NCBI RefSeq assembly: GCF_037975245.1
Contig: NC_092582.1
Location: 22,530,577 to 22,594,576 of the forward strand
Direction: 5' to 3'
DNA: 64,000 bases
From: Apostichopus japonicus
Taxonomy: Eukaryota; Echinodermata; Holothuroidea; Aspidochirotida; Stichopodidae
Part shown: in pieces, positions 63,624 to 64,000 of the stretch
Layout of the letters: each line of letters opens with the position of its first letter
Numbering within the stretch: the first letter of the stretch is position 1
The notes under the pieces: generated by a model
What the model was told of the DNA's origin: nothing
The model's input: only the letters and a program-made list of their open reading frames with translations
The model's database searches: none
Program-made: the position numbers and the translations under genes

Positions 63624-63683
63624 CGTCCTCCAGGCTACCGCACTGACAAATTCATTCGCTTCCTCCTCTTTTTCATCTTTGTC
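63624..63683 (-). CDS. COP1: COP1 penultimate coding exon
   Basis: 60 bp encoding DKDEKEEEANEFVSAVAWRT, phase 0 at both ends. The acceptor is tttctcgtttcag and the donor is gtaaga. It is an acidic loop followed by the NEFVSAV-WR strand of the last WD40 blade. Confidence 0.95.
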
Positions 63684-64000
63684 CTGAAACGAGAAAGAAA
63701 CACAAAACAGATGACGGCCAGCTTGTACTTAATTAAGCATTCTCATCCTTACCCCTCATCCGTACCTCCCTAAAAATTCTCATGTCAACCCCACCCCAAC
63801 CCCCGCCCCCTCCCTTCAAAAATATCAATGGAGTTAAAGGCACCCTGTTAAAATAAAATCAGTAGTGGGTAACAAAGTTGTTTCTCAACACAGCAAAAAG
63901 AACAGAAATCTACCACACACCACAATCTATAGACCAGAAAAATGCCAGATCAGTGGAACGTGTTGCACGGCAAGATTCATTTCCGAGGATCAAGTTTGAT
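63684..64000 (-). other. COP1 intron, continuing past the right edge
   Basis: No further COP1 exon was found up to the window edge. Confidence 0.8.

Larger units (their letters stand above)
62997..63683 (-). other. COP1: COP1 gene, last two coding exons
   Basis: The 3' end of COP1 (RFWD2), an E3 ubiquitin ligase with RING, coiled-coil and WD40 domains that binds targets through its seven-bladed propeller. The joined frame reads DKDEKEEEANEFVSAVAWRT and GSNVLVAANSQGTIKVLELV followed by TAA. The vertebrate end as I recall it is TNEFVSAVCWR then SNVLIAANSQGTIKVLELV, so this is a near-perfect match through the stop. The vertebrate LPDGE spacer before SNVL is shorter here. All upstream exons lie beyond position 64000. 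Confidence 0.95.

Noticed and set aside
63306-63773. 155-codon plus-strand Pro-rich ORF
   Set aside because: It overlaps the COP1 penultimate exon and last intron on the other strand; its composition reflects pyrimidine runs only.

Overview
The window is eukaryotic genomic DNA. Coding sequence occurs only as short exons with GT-AG splice sites, separated by long AT-rich introns full of microsatellites, G/C homopolymer runs, SINEs, LINE remnants, hAT-type elements and a satellite array. The recognisable proteins are those of a bilaterian animal. The repeat style suggests a marine invertebrate deuterostome such as an echinoderm, but this is an impression and nothing here fixes the phylum. There are no bacterial operons or CRISPR arrays, and no complete tRNA or rRNA genes were seen.

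Positions 47-27641 (+) hold the 3' thirteen coding exons (A to M) of a GABA-B receptor subunit 1 gene (GABBR1). They encode 623 residues: the end of the ligand-binding domain, the linker, all seven membrane helices, a coiled coil and a cytoplasmic tail. All exon phases agree and the frame stays open to a TGA at 27639-27641. The 5' half of the gene lies upstream of the window.

Positions 27642-44733 contain no gene that I can support. They hold a 2.5-kb family of related minisatellites (31.1-33.65 kb), a U2-snRNA-like fragment, a tRNA-containing SINE, and a 335-bp satellite array (37.1-42.6 kb). The satellite is interrupted by a 1408-bp hAT-type element with a perfect 8-bp target duplication.

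Positions 48231-44734 (-) hold a complete five-exon gene, assembled here from splice sites. It encodes a 219-residue secreted, mostly helical protein. Its intron phases (1,0,0,0), helix layout and last-helix motif resemble the IL-6/CNTF/CLCF1 class of four-helix cytokines. This is the most interesting object in the window.

Positions 48.3-62.9 kb are mostly repeats: AT and TCTA microsatellites, tRNA-containing SINEs and a third hAT-type MITE. There is one weak orphan exon candidate at 49.6 kb. At 63683-62997 (-) lie the last two coding exons of COP1 (RFWD2), a WD40 E3 ubiquitin ligase; the rest of that gene lies beyond the right edge. The three genes have no evident shared pathway.
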